Assembly (NCBI RefSeq): GCF_016907435.1
Contig: NZ_JAFBBZ010000001.1
Span: forward strand, 2,170,001-2,234,000
Reading direction: 5' to 3'
From: Nocardioides salarius
GTDB lineage: Bacteria; Actinomycetota; Actinomycetes; Propionibacteriales; Nocardioidaceae
DNA length: 64,000 nt
A model generated the notes under the pieces. It searched no databases. It saw only the letters and a program-made list of their open reading frames with translations, and was not told the DNA's origin. Below, one piece after another: positions 25,350-33,146 of the stretch (positions are counted from its first letter, which is position 1; each line of letters opens with the position of its first letter). The translations under genes and the position numbers were made by a program.

Positions 25350-28052
25350 GTGAGCATCACCGAGCAGAGCGGTCGCACGGCCGAGGAGCCGCCGTACGAG
25401 GACTGGGGCGACGGCCCCGTCTCCTACGCCCCCGGCGAGCGTCCGCGCAGCGGCCCCAACGACCGCACGCCGCCGCAGGACATGGCGGCCGAGCAGTCGG
25501 TGCTGGGCTCGATGCTGATCAGCAAGGACGCGATCTCCGAGGTCACCGAGCGCGTCCGGGGCGCCGACTTCTACCGGCCCTCCCACGAGACGATCCACGA
25601 CGCGATCATCGACCTCTACGGACGCAGCGAGCCCGTCGACATGGTCACCGTCGCCGCCGAGCTGCAGCGCCGCGGCGAGCTGCAGAAGGTGGGCGGCGCG
25701 CCCTACCTGCACACGCTGTCGGCCAACGTCCCGATCGCGGCCAACGCCGGCTACTACGCCGAGATCGTGCGCGAGAAGTCGGTGCTGCGCCGCCTGGTCG
25801 ACGCGGGCACCAAGATCGTGCAGATCGGCTACGCCGGCGAGGGCGAGGTCGACGACATCGTCGACCAGGCCCAGGCCGAGGTCTTCAAGCTCGCCGAGAA
25901 GCGCTCCGGCGAGGACTACGCCCCGCTCTCCGACATCATGGACGGCGTCCTCGACGAGATCGAGGCGATCGGCAACCGCGAGTCGGGCATCTACGGCGTG
26001 CCCACCGGCTTCGCCGACCTCGACGAGCTGACCAACGGCCTGCACAAGGGCCAGATGATCATCGTCGCGGCGCGTCCGGCCATGGGCAAGTCGACGCTGG
26101 CTCTGGACTTCTGCCGCGCGGCGTCGATCCACAACAACCTGACCAGCGTCTTCTTCAGCCTCGAGATGACGCGCTCCGAGATCACGATGCGCCTGCTCTC
26201 GGCCGAGGCGAAGGTGCCGCTCAACCACATCCGCAACGGCGCGATGGGCGACGACGACTGGACCAAGCTGGCCCGCAAGATGGGCGAGGTCTCCTCGGCC
26301 CCGGTCTTCATCGACGACAGCCCCAACATGACGATGATGGAGATCCGCGCCAAGGCGCGGCGGCTCAAGCAGAAGCACGACCTGCAGCTGATCGTCATCG
26401 ACTACCTGCAGCTGATGAGCTCGGGCAAGAAGGTCGAGTCGCGCCAGCTGGAGGTCTCGGAGTTCTCCCGCCAGATCAAGCTGCTCGCCAAGGAGCTCGA
26501 GGTCCCGATCATCGCGCTCTCGCAGCTCAACCGTGGCTCCGAGCAGCGCGCCGACAAGCGACCGGCGATGAGCGACCTGCGTGAGTCGGGCTGCTTGACC
26601 GCCGAGACCCGGCTCCTGCGCGCCGACACCAACGCCGAGATCAGCCTCGGCGAGCTGATGGAGACGGGCGCCGCCGACATCCCGGTCTGGGCGCTCGACG
26701 AGCGGCTCAAGCTGGTGCCGCGGACCCTGACGCACGCGTTCCCGAGCGGGACCAAGGCGACGTACCGCGTGACGCTGTCCTCGGGCCGCACCGTGGAGGC
26801 CACCGGCAACCACCCCTTCCTGACCTACGACGGCTGGGTGCCGCTCGCCGAGCTGACCGTCGGCTCCCGCGTCGGGTCCGTGCGCCACGTGCCGCCGCCG
26901 CTGCAGATCACGCCGCGCGACCCCGACGAGGTCGTGCTGCTCGCGCACCTGCTCGGCGACGGATCCTTCGTGAAGCGCCAGCCGCTGCGCTACGCCAGCA
27001 TCGACGAGGCGAACCTCGCCGTGGTGGCGGAGGCGGCGCACCGCCGCTTCGGCATCACGGCCGTGCGCGACGACTACCCGGCGGCCCGGGTGACGACGCT
27101 GCGGCTCCCGGCGCCGTTCGGGCTGGCGCGTGGTCGGCGCAACCCGATCGCGGCCTGGCTCGACGAGGACGGTCTCTTCGGGCGCCGCAGCCACGAGAAG
27201 TTCGTGCCCGACTGGGTCTTCGGCCTCCCCAAGGACCAGGTCGGCCTGTTCCTGCACCACCTGTGGGCCACCGACGGGTGCGTGCACCTCGACGAGAAGC
27301 GGCGCATGGGTCGGGTCTACTACGCCTCCACCAGCCGGCGCCTTGCCGACGACGTGGCCCGGCTCCTGGCGCGCTACAACGTCTTCACGCGCATCAAGCG
27401 GTCCCGCAAGGCCGGTTACCGCGACGGGTGGCAGGTGCACGTGGTCGGCGCCGAGAACCAGCTGCGCTTCCTCGACGAGATCGGTGTGCACGGTGCCCGC
27501 GGCGAGCAGGTCACCCGTCTCGCGTCGGCCCTGCGCGACGTCCGGCCCAACACCAACCTCGACACGGTGCCGCAGGAGGTGTGGGGACGCGTGCGCCAGG
27601 AGCTCGCTGAGCGCCAGATGACGCACCGCGAGTTCGCCACCGCCATGGGGACCTCGTTCGGCGGCTCGACCATGTGGAAGCACGCGCCGAGCCGGGAACG
27701 GCTGGCCAAGGTGGCCGGCGTCCTCGGCGACGCCGACCTGGAGGTCCTGGCCACCAACGACGTCTACTGGGATGCCATCGCCAGCGTCGAGCCGGTCGGC
27801 GAGCAGGCGGTCTACGACGCCACGGTTCTCGGCGTGCACAACTTCGTCGCCAACGGCATCGCGCTGCACAACAGCATCGAGCAGGATGCCGACATGGTGA
27901 TCCTGCTGCACCGCGAGGACGCCTACGAGAAGGAGTCGACCCGCCCCGGCGAGGCCGACCTGCTCGTGGTCAAGCACCGCAACGGCCCGACCCGCGACAT
28001 CACCGTCGCCTTCCAGGGCCACTACTCGCGATTCGTCGACATGGCCCACTGA
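25350..28052 (+). CDS. dnaB: Replicative DNA helicase DnaB with intein
   Basis: The precursor is 900 aa; after splicing, the helicase is 473 aa. The N-terminal domain lies at about 30-135 (DMAAEQSVLGSMLISKDAI). The RecA-like ATPase follows, with Walker A ARPAMGKST at about 240 and Walker B LIVIDYLQLMS. The arginine-finger region follows the intein. The intein interrupts DLRESG/SIEQDADMV, a conserved loop just after the SQLNRGSEQR motif. GTG 25350 is chosen for GGGAGAG 4-10 nt upstream; ATG 25338 is the alternative. The hexamer unwinds the fork. Upstream lies the DnaA-box-like cluster. Confidence 0.96.
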   Translation: MSITEQSGRTAEEPPYEDWGDGPVSYAPGERPRSGPNDRTPPQDMAAEQSVLGSMLISKDAISEVTERVRGADFYRPSHETIHDAIIDLYGRSEPVDMVTVAAELQRRGELQKVGGAPYLHTLSANVPIAANAGYYAEIVREKSVLRRLVDAGTKIVQIGYAGEGEVDDIVDQAQAEVFKLAEKRSGEDYAPLSDIMDGVLDEIEAIGNRESGIYGVPTGFADLDELTNGLHKGQMIIVAARPAMGKSTLALDFCRAASIHNNLTSVFFSLEMTRSEITMRLLSAEAKVPLNHIRNGAMGDDDWTKLARKMGEVSSAPVFIDDSPNMTMMEIRAKARRLKQKHDLQLIVIDYLQLMSSGKKVESRQLEVSEFSRQIKLLAKELEVPIIALSQLNRGSEQRADKRPAMSDLRESGCLTAETRLLRADTNAEISLGELMETGAADIPVWALDERLKLVPRTLTHAFPSGTKATYRVTLSSGRTVEATGNHPFLTYDGWVPLAELTVGSRVGSVRHVPPPLQITPRDPDEVVLLAHLLGDGSFVKRQPLRYASIDEANLAVVAEAAHRRFGITAVRDDYPAARVTTLRLPAPFGLARGRRNPIAAWLDEDGLFGRRSHEKFVPDWVFGLPKDQVGLFLHHLWATDGCVHLDEKRRMGRVYYASTSRRLADDVARLLARYNVFTRIKRSRKAGYRDGWQVHVVGAENQLRFLDEIGVHGARGEQVTRLASALRDVRPNTNLDTVPQEVWGRVRQELAERQMTHREFATAMGTSFGGSTMWKHAPSRERLAKVAGVLGDADLEVLATNDVYWDAIASVEPVGEQAVYDATVLGVHNFVANGIALHNSIEQDADMVILLHREDAYEKESTRPGEADLLVVKHRNGPTRDITVAFQGHYSRFVDMAH
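26592..27872 (+). other. DnaB intein with LAGLIDADG homing endonuclease
   Basis: The in-frame 427-residue element begins at Cys415 of the precursor (CLTAETRLL) and ends VHNFVANGIALHN, with Ser as the +1 extein residue. Splicing blocks are intact: A at the N-terminus, B (EATGNHPFLTYDGW), and F/G at the C-terminus with the His-Asn pair. The endonuclease motifs LLAHLLGDGSF and LFLHHLWATDG both keep their acidic residue, so splicing and homing are probably active. A helix-turn-helix-like segment (MTHREFATAMGTSFGGS) lies between the endonuclease and block F. The insertion point equals that of the Synechocystis DnaB intein. Confidence 0.95.
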
Positions 28053-28126
28053 GGGCGGGCGGTACGCACAACCAACTGGCCGCGCACGCCCGGTCTCCAT
28101 GCTGGGAAGGTCCAGGAGCGCTTCAG

Positions 28127-28758
28127 GTGAGTCACAACGAACGCCCGCAACCACCACGCCGGCACCTCCTTGTCGGGGTGCCACCTGCTTGGTCCTCGGC
28201 TCATGCTCCGACCCGCGGAATGCCGAGGGTCCCGACACCGCGCCGGATGAGGGGCTGGTGGTGAAGGCGGGAACCGGCGGGTTCGCCTTCGAGGCGCCGC
28301 GACGCCCTCAGGGCTGGTGGGCGACGTTCGCTTTCCCGCTCTGCAGCTCCTCCGCACAGACGCTGACCCTGAGGGATGCGGACATGGACGTCGAGGTCGC
28401 TCCGACCGAGGTCGCCTACCACCTCTTGACCTACGAGGACGACCCCGAGCGGGGCGCCAGGGTGACCCGTGGCGGCTACTTGAAGGGCGTGCCCGAGCAG
28501 GTCGAGAGGGGTGGTTCGTCCTACATCAAGTGGGGCGGCAACACGCTCGGGACCGTCAGCGGCCTGGACGACGTCGAGGTGGAGGCCTGCGGCTCCCAGG
28601 GGTCCCACGTGTCCCAGTACCTCGCGGTCTCGATGCGTGTGGGCCCGGACGGCGCCGCGGCGAACGCTCTTCGGGTCGCGTACACCGACGGGGGCACGGA
28701 GAGGACCTCCGCGCCGACCGACTGGAAGATGGTGGCGTGCGGGCGTCAGGTCGAGTAG
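28127..28758 (+). CDS. Putative lipoprotein gene, apparently frameshifted in its signal peptide
   Basis: GTG 28127 has AGGAG at 28113-28117 and opens with SHNERPQPPRRHLLVG, a good lipoprotein n- and h-region, but this frame then stops after 45 codons. Adding one G to the G4 run at 28175-28178 joins it to the long frame ending at 28758 and gives RRHLLVGGATCLVLGSC, a standard lipobox with mature Cys followed by SDPRNAEG. Read unshifted, the long frame could only begin at ATG 28099 without a real signal peptide. The mature part (about 185 aa, three further Cys) is beta-rich with no recognised family. A true frameshift, phase variation or sequencing error is possible. Confidence 0.55.
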
Positions 28759-28838
28759 ACGGCCGGACTGGCAGGACTCTGCTGAGCAGCGACACCGGGA
28801 CGCTCTGGCAATGTTGAGCCACGGCCGAAGGAGGCAGC

Positions 28839-29354
28839 ATGAACAGCCACGACGCATGGACGACCCGACCGGAGAAGAAGAGCGACCATGCCGCGGTCCG
28901 CGCCGTCACCATGGCTGCTTTCGAGACCCGCGACGAAGCCGACCTGGTCGATGCGCTGCGCGCCGACGACGCGTGGATCGACGGGCTCTCGATGGTGACG
29001 ACCACGCCCGATGGCCGGGTGGTCGGTCATGCGCTCCTCACGCGCTGCTGGGTCGACGACGCCCCGGCCCTGTGCTTGGCTCCGTGCTCGGTGCTGCCCG
29101 AGCACCAGCGCACAGGAGCCGGATCTGCGGCCGTCCGGGCCCTGCTGGATGCGGCTCGCGGGGACGAAGGACCCTTCGTGATCGTCCTGGGACATCCCGA
29201 CTACTACCCACGGTTCGGGTTTCGCCGCGCATCGCTCTTCGACATCAAGCTCTCGATCGACGTACCGGACGACGCGCTCATGGCTCTGAGCCTGCATCCG
29301 GACCGCGCCCTCCCGAGTGGCACGGTGAGGTACGCCGCGCCGTTCGGCATCTAG
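28839..29354 (+). CDS. GNAT family N-acetyltransferase
   Basis: The product (171 aa) is a single GNAT domain that would transfer acetyl from acetyl-CoA to an amine. The acetyl-CoA-binding motif A is VLPEHQRTGAGSAAVRALLD (about 88-107), and motif B is the characteristic GHPDYYPRFGFRRAS. This resembles the YhbS-like subgroup. AAGGAGG precedes ATG 28839. Base composition of this gene and the preceding lipoprotein gene appears less GC-biased than that of dnaB. A hairpin follows. The substrate is unknown. Confidence 0.85.
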   Translation: MNSHDAWTTRPEKKSDHAAVRAVTMAAFETRDEADLVDALRADDAWIDGLSMVTTTPDGRVVGHALLTRCWVDDAPALCLAPCSVLPEHQRTGAGSAAVRALLDAARGDEGPFVIVLGHPDYYPRFGFRRASLFDIKLSIDVPDDALMALSLHPDRALPSGTVRYAAPFGI

Positions 29355-29376
29355 CCCCGCACCTCGCGTCGGGGAC

Positions 29377-29394
29377 GGGGTCGGGGTCGGGGTC
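29377..29394. repeat. Three tandem GGGGTC hexamers
   Basis: GGGGTC occurs three times head to tail after GGGGAC, in the GNAT-M15 intergenic gap just before the hairpin at 29401. Confidence 0.7.
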
Positions 29395-29400
29395 GGGGAA

Positions 29401-29443
29401 GTGTGGAGTCCCGGATCCACCACGTCCATCCGCGACTCCACAC
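29401..29443 (+). terminator. Hairpin terminator after GNAT gene
   Basis: The 10-bp stem GTGTGGAGTC/GACTCCACAC (29401-29410, 29434-29443) continues, after one mismatch, as CGGAT/ATCCG. It sits 46 nt after the GNAT stop and before a TACCCT -10 candidate (29464-29469) for the next gene. Confidence 0.65.
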
Positions 29444-29513
29444 TCTTGTGGACCGAGCACGGATACCCTCAGGGGCGTTCGTTCCCCCGCCGCTCACCCC
29501 CCGGAGCACCCTC

Positions 29514-30329
29514 ATGCCCCTCACCAGTCCTGCGCGCCCGTTGGCGCTCGCCCTCGCAGCCGCGCTCGCGAGCTCGGTGCTGCTCGCCGCGCCCTCCGCA
29601 CAGGCCAAGGAGGTCGACGCCTTCCCGACGTACCAGGGGCAGGTCTCCTGCGACCCGGTCGCCAAGCCCGGCGTGCTGGCGGCGCGCCGGCTGCTGCTGG
29701 CCAAGTTCGGGGGAGGCAGCGGTGGGATCACGCGGGCCTGCAGCAGCGGCGGGCTCTCGGAGCACAAGGAGGGGCGGGCGTGGGACTGGTCGCTGCGCGC
29801 CTCGAAGGCCAAGGACCGGCGCACCGCCCGCCGCGCGACCACGTGGCTGACCCGCGGCGTCAAGGGCGAGGCTGCGGCTCGCGCCCGGCGCCTGGGGGTG
29901 ATGTACATGATCTGGAACCGCAAGATCTGGCGTGGGTACGACGCCGCCGCGGGCTGGCAGCGCTACGAGGGCCAGGACCCGCACACCGACCACATCCACC
30001 TCTCCTTCACCTGGAACGGCGCCACCAGGCGCACCTCGTGGTGGGCCGGCTCGCCGCGTGCCCTCGACCACGGGCCCTGCGCCAAGTGGGTCGGAGAGCT
30101 CGCCCCCGCCTGGACCGAGCCCAACCTCTCGCCGTGCCCGACCCCGCTGCGCCGTCCTGTCGCGAACCACCGCGGCATCTACCGCGCCCAGGAGGGCGAG
30201 ACCCTCGCACGGGTCTCGCGCTGGTTCGACCGGCCCAGCGCCAAGATCCGCCGGTGGAACGGCTGGCCCGCCAAGGGGCGGGTGGACATCGAGCCCGGCC
30301 AGAAGGTGCGGGTGCGCCCACGATCCTGA
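29514..30329 (+). CDS. Secreted M15-like peptidase with LysM domain
   Basis: The protein (271 aa) has a signal peptide (1-33, ending AQA). A D-alanyl-D-alanine carboxypeptidase/M15-like zinc domain lies at about 45-185, with the metal motifs EHKEGRAWDWSL (His...Asp) and HTDHIHLSF (His-x-His). A LysM peptidoglycan-binding motif lies at about 218-268 (GIYRAQEGETLARVSRWF, then KIRRWNGW and EPGQKVRVR). It is likely a wall-bound peptidoglycan peptidase. ATG 29514 is preferred for GGAG nearby and the position of the signal peptide; an upstream in-frame ATG at 29403 lies inside the terminator hairpin. Confidence 0.82.
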   Translation: MPLTSPARPLALALAAALASSVLLAAPSAQAKEVDAFPTYQGQVSCDPVAKPGVLAARRLLLAKFGGGSGGITRACSSGGLSEHKEGRAWDWSLRASKAKDRRTARRATTWLTRGVKGEAAARARRLGVMYMIWNRKIWRGYDAAAGWQRYEGQDPHTDHIHLSFTWNGATRRTSWWAGSPRALDHGPCAKWVGELAPAWTEPNLSPCPTPLRRPVANHRGIYRAQEGETLARVSRWFDRPSAKIRRWNGWPAKGRVDIEPGQKVRVRPRS

Positions 30330-30410
30330 CGGCCCGCACGCCCTCGCGGCGTGTCGCGGTGAGGTTCGTCAGGACGGGTGAGGGGGGGTTCGCGCAGACC
30401 CGGGCGCGAC

Positions 30411-30416
30411 TAGCAT
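30411..30416 (+). promoter_or_regulatory. -10 box TAGCAT for cyclase gene
   Basis: TAGCAT ends 7 nt before ATG 30424 (leaderless). Confidence 0.55.
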
Positions 30417-30423
30417 CCGCGGC

Positions 30424-31200
30424 ATGGCCGACTCGTTGCTCGACGTCCTGACCCGCCTGCGGACCTGCGAGTGGATCGACCTGACCCACGCGTTCGGGCC
30501 GGGCATCCCGCACTACTTCGCCTTCCCCGACGAGGAGCGCGAGACGCTCTTCCACTTCGACGAGGGCGTCGGGACGGTGGGTACCGGCTTCCTGGCCCAC
30601 CGCTACACCCACATCGGCCAGTGGGGCACCCACGTCGACCCGCCGGCGCACTTCGCCCGCGGGGGCCGGACCCTCGACGAGCTGCCGGTCACCGAGATGA
30701 TCCTGCCGCTGGTGGTCGTCGACGTACGCCGCCAGGTGGCCGCCGACGTCGACCACCTCGTCACCCCCGCCGACATCGCGGCCCACGAGCAGCAGCACGG
30801 GCGCATCGGGCCCGGGTCCTTCGTGGCGCTGCTGACCGGGTGGGCCACCCGGTGGCCCGACGGCGAGGCGATGGCCAACCGCGACGCCGACGGGACCGCG
30901 CACTACCCCGGCTGGGGCGTCGACGCGCTGCGCTTCCTCGTCGAGGAGCGCGAGGTGGCCGCCGTGGGTCACGACACCACCGACACCGACCCCGGCGCCG
31001 TGGTCGCCGGCGGCTCCGCCCCGGCCGAGACCTACATCCTGGCCGCCGACAAGTGGCAGGTCGAGCTGCTCGCCGACCTCGACCGGGTGCCGGCCACCGG
31101 TGCCCTGGTGGTGGCGACCTGGCCCAAGCCGCGCGAAGGCTCCGGCTTCCCCGCGCGGGTCTTCGCGATCGTCGACCGCCAGGCGGGCGCCCGCCGCTAG
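30424..31200 (+). CDS. Cyclase family protein (kynurenine formamidase-like metal hydrolase)
   Basis: The protein (258 aa) has the cyclase superfamily metal motif HIGQWGTHVDPPAHF (H-x-G-T-H-x-D-x-P-x-H type) at about 60-75. It also has the characteristic D/LTHAFGPGIPHY start and the VGHDTTDTDPG and AETYILAADKWQVE segments near the C-terminus. Relatives hydrolyse N-formylkynurenine or isatin; the substrate here is unknown. The gene is leaderless with TAGCAT 7 nt upstream. Its TAG stop overlaps the stop of the convergent RDD gene (shared CTAG). Confidence 0.85.
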   Translation: MADSLLDVLTRLRTCEWIDLTHAFGPGIPHYFAFPDEERETLFHFDEGVGTVGTGFLAHRYTHIGQWGTHVDPPAHFARGGRTLDELPVTEMILPLVVVDVRRQVAADVDHLVTPADIAAHEQQHGRIGPGSFVALLTGWATRWPDGEAMANRDADGTAHYPGWGVDALRFLVEEREVAAVGHDTTDTDPGAVVAGGSAPAETYILAADKWQVELLADLDRVPATGALVVATWPKPREGSGFPARVFAIVDRQAGARR

Positions 31201-31718
31201 CGCGTCGTGACGACCCGGGTGCCGACGGCCTTGTCGTGCCAGCCGCGCTTCTGCGGGTCCTTCGCGAGCAGGATCGCGTTGACGATCTGCGGCAGGTAGC
31301 AGAAGAAGTTGAGCAGCGCCAGGATGACCTGGCGTCCGACCGCCTTTCCCCAGCCGGGCACCTGGGCGTCGTCGACGCGCACCACCTTCGTGCCGAGCAG
31401 CTTCTTGGCCAGGGTCTGGCCGTAGAGCGCGGTCGGGACGATGTAGTACAGCGCCGAGACGACCAGGCCGGCGAGCATCCCGCGGCCGCCGACCGACATC
31501 CCCACCTCGCCGCCCCCGCTGCTGGTGGTGGCGAAGGGGAGCATGACGACAGTGGCGATGATGGCCAGCACGACCACGTCGAGCACAAACCCCCCGATGC
31601 GCACCCCGGTGGAGGCGACGTCGCCGACGCCGGCGGGTGCGCCGTACCCGGGTTGCCCGGGCTGTCCGGGCTGTCCGTTGGGGGGCGGGGGGTAGCTGTT
31701 GCCGTGCTGCTCGCTCAT
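31197..31718 (-). CDS. RDD family membrane protein
   Basis: The protein (173 aa) has a Pro/Gly/Gln-rich cytoplasmic tail (PPPPNGQPGQPGQPGYG) and then an RDD domain with three to four hydrophobic helices. Family motifs are RIGGFVLDVVVL, YGQTLAKKLLGTKVVRVD and the terminal DPQKRGWHDKAVGTRVV. Some RDD proteins have been linked to Na+/H+ or osmolyte transport, but the role here is unknown. GGAAGAGA precedes ATG 31718. An IS110 element lies just upstream. Confidence 0.85.
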   Translation of the reverse strand: MSEQHGNSYPPPPNGQPGQPGQPGYGAPAGVGDVASTGVRIGGFVLDVVVLAIIATVVMLPFATTSSGGGEVGMSVGGRGMLAGLVVSALYYIVPTALYGQTLAKKLLGTKVVRVDDAQVPGWGKAVGRQVILALLNFFCYLPQIVNAILLAKDPQKRGWHDKAVGTRVVTTR

Positions 31719-31825
31719 GGGTCTCTTCCGTCGACGGTGTCACGATGCACCCGGGACCCGGGCGCGCCCAGGCTAGGGGTGCGCGAGACCGTCAGCGACG
31801 GCAGCCGGGACGCTCCTATGGATCG

Positions 31826-32890
31826 TCAAGTGGTCTGAGGGTGTTCGAGTAGTCGGTAAAGGTCTCTGGCTATGTAGCGCTTGAGGCAGCGTTTGATCTC
31901 GGGACTTGTCTTGCCCTCGGCGGTGCGCCGGTCGCGGTAGTCGCGGGTTGGCTGGTGGCAGGCCATGCGGGTGACGGTCACGGTGTGCAGGGCCCGGTTC
32001 AGCTGCCGGTCGCCGTAGGGGTTGAGCCGGTAGCGGGTGGTGGTCTGGCCGCTGTTGGCCGGGATGGGCGCGACACCAGCGAGCATCGCGAAGGCGGCCT
32101 CGGAGTGGATCCGCCCTGGGTGGGACCAGGCGCACAGCACCACCGCGGCCACGATCGGTCCGACCCCGAGCTGGGCGAGCAGATCGGGTCGCCAGGACCG
32201 GACGATCGCCACGATCGCGCGTTGGTGCTCTGCGGCCTCCTTGCTCAGCTCTTGTGAGCGCTTAGCCAGGGTCCGGAGCATGGCGGCGGTGGTGGTGGTC
32301 TCGGTGTCCCACGAGGCGTGCATGCGCAGCGCGGCGGCGGTCCTGACCATCGCCGGCAGCTTCTGGCCGCGGAACCGGGCACGGAGGGGTTCGGGCGCGG
32401 CGATGACCAGGCTGAACAGCTGGCGCTGAGCAACGGTGGCGCCCTCGACTGCCGAGCGCCGGGTCGCCAACAACACCGACAACGCTTGCCGGTCACCGCC
32501 ACGACGAGGGGTGCCGAGCCGGGGACGCGCCAGGGCCTCCCGGGCTGCCCGGACCGCGTCCAGCGGGTCGGACTTGGCGCCGTTGCGACGCTTGGCCCGT
32601 TCGGGGCGATCGAGCTCGATCACGAACTCCTCACCGCGCTGCAGGTGCCTGGTGAGCCCGGCGCCGTGGCCGCCGGTGCCCTCGATCGCCCAGGCGCGTA
32701 GCGGGTGCTCCTCAGCGAACTCCACGAGCTCGTCGTACCCCTGTGCGGTGGTCTCGACCGTGATCTCCTCGATCACCGCGCCGGTGTGTGCATCGATTGC
32801 GGCCGCCGAGTGAGTGTGGACGTGGGTATCGACACCGATGACGACATCGACGACATCGACGACATCGACGACATCAGTCAGACTGGTCAT
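31826..32890 (-). CDS. IS110 family transposase (DEDD recombinase)
   Basis: The protein (354 aa) has an N-terminal RuvC-like DEDD domain with VIGVDTHVHTH, AIEGTGGHG and AKSDPLDAVRAARE (acidic residues present). A coiled middle follows, then the C-terminal IS116/IS110/IS902 domain (LGVGPIVAAVVLCAWSHP, then FAMLAGVAPIPANSGQ), whose SG contains the candidate catalytic serine. ATG 32890 is chosen because AAGGAGAG lies 5-6 nt upstream; longer starts would run into the non-coding end. Residues 6-17 are a DVV tandem repeat encoded by 9-bp units. It appears complete. Confidence 0.93.
   Translation of the reverse strand: MTSLTDVVDVVDVVDVVIGVDTHVHTHSAAAIDAHTGAVIEEITVETTAQGYDELVEFAEEHPLRAWAIEGTGGHGAGLTRHLQRGEEFVIELDRPERAKRRNGAKSDPLDAVRAAREALARPRLGTPRRGGDRQALSVLLATRRSAVEGATVAQRQLFSLVIAAPEPLRARFRGQKLPAMVRTAAALRMHASWDTETTTTAAMLRTLAKRSQELSKEAAEHQRAIVAIVRSWRPDLLAQLGVGPIVAAVVLCAWSHPGRIHSEAAFAMLAGVAPIPANSGQTTTRYRLNPYGDRQLNRALHTVTVTRMACHQPTRDYRDRRTAEGKTSPEIKRCLKRYIARDLYRLLEHPQTT
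32843..32878. repeat. 9-bp tandem repeat in the transposase N-terminus
   Basis: GACATCGAC is repeated three times exactly, followed by a partial fourth copy (plus-strand sense). It encodes a run of Asp-Val-Val in the transposase just before the first catalytic Asp. Confidence 0.8.
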
Positions 32891-33140
32891 GCGTTCTCTC
32901 CTTGCCATGGACGGGGACGTGGTTCCGGTCCAGGGCGGAGATTCGGCAGGACTGTGACGGGACACGCCGGCGCGGTAACGCCGGCGGTCAAGCTCCTGAT
33001 CAGGCCAGCTACTCCGACCGGGCCGGGGCCGGCAACCACGAACGGACAAGTCCTGGCGAAGGCACAAGGCCAGTCAGAGCATGGGTCACGTCCGTGGTCA
33101 CCGACCACAGCCCAGCAGCATCAGGCTGCGAAGGGAATCC
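32891..33140 (-). ncRNA. Candidate IS110 bridge RNA region
   Basis: IS110 elements carry a structured guide (bridge) RNA in the non-coding end upstream of the recombinase gene. This 250-nt stretch has no gene and contains hairpin-forming segments: CGCCGGCG repeated around a 6-nt loop (32965-32986, itself palindromic) and GTGGTCACCGACCAC (33094-33108). Transcript ends and guide loops are not determined. Confidence 0.35.
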
Positions 33141-33146
33141 TCACAG

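Larger units (their letters stand above)
31805..33140 (-). mobile_element. IS110-family insertion element (boundaries approximate)
   Basis: One DEDD transposase gene is flanked by non-coding ends: about 20 nt downstream of its stop and about 250 nt upstream of its start. No inverted repeats are visible, as is normal for IS110. It lies between two complete genes, so nothing is visibly disrupted. Exact ends and the core dinucleotide cannot be fixed from one copy. Confidence 0.7.

Noticed and set aside
28099..28126. ATG 28099 as the start of the lipoprotein gene
   Set aside because: It gives a hydrophilic N-terminus before the lipobox and has no ribosome binding site. GTG 28127 has AGGAG and a proper signal sequence but needs a one-base shift.
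25287..28238. 983-residue open frame antisense to dnaB
   Set aside because: It mirrors the codon pattern of dnaB and its intein; composition is His/Val/Asp-rich shadow sequence with no domain.
32909..33067. N-terminally extended transposase (start at 33067)
   Set aside because: The extra residues lack similarity to IS110 transposases and lie in the structured non-coding end. The strong AAGGAGAG site supports 32890.
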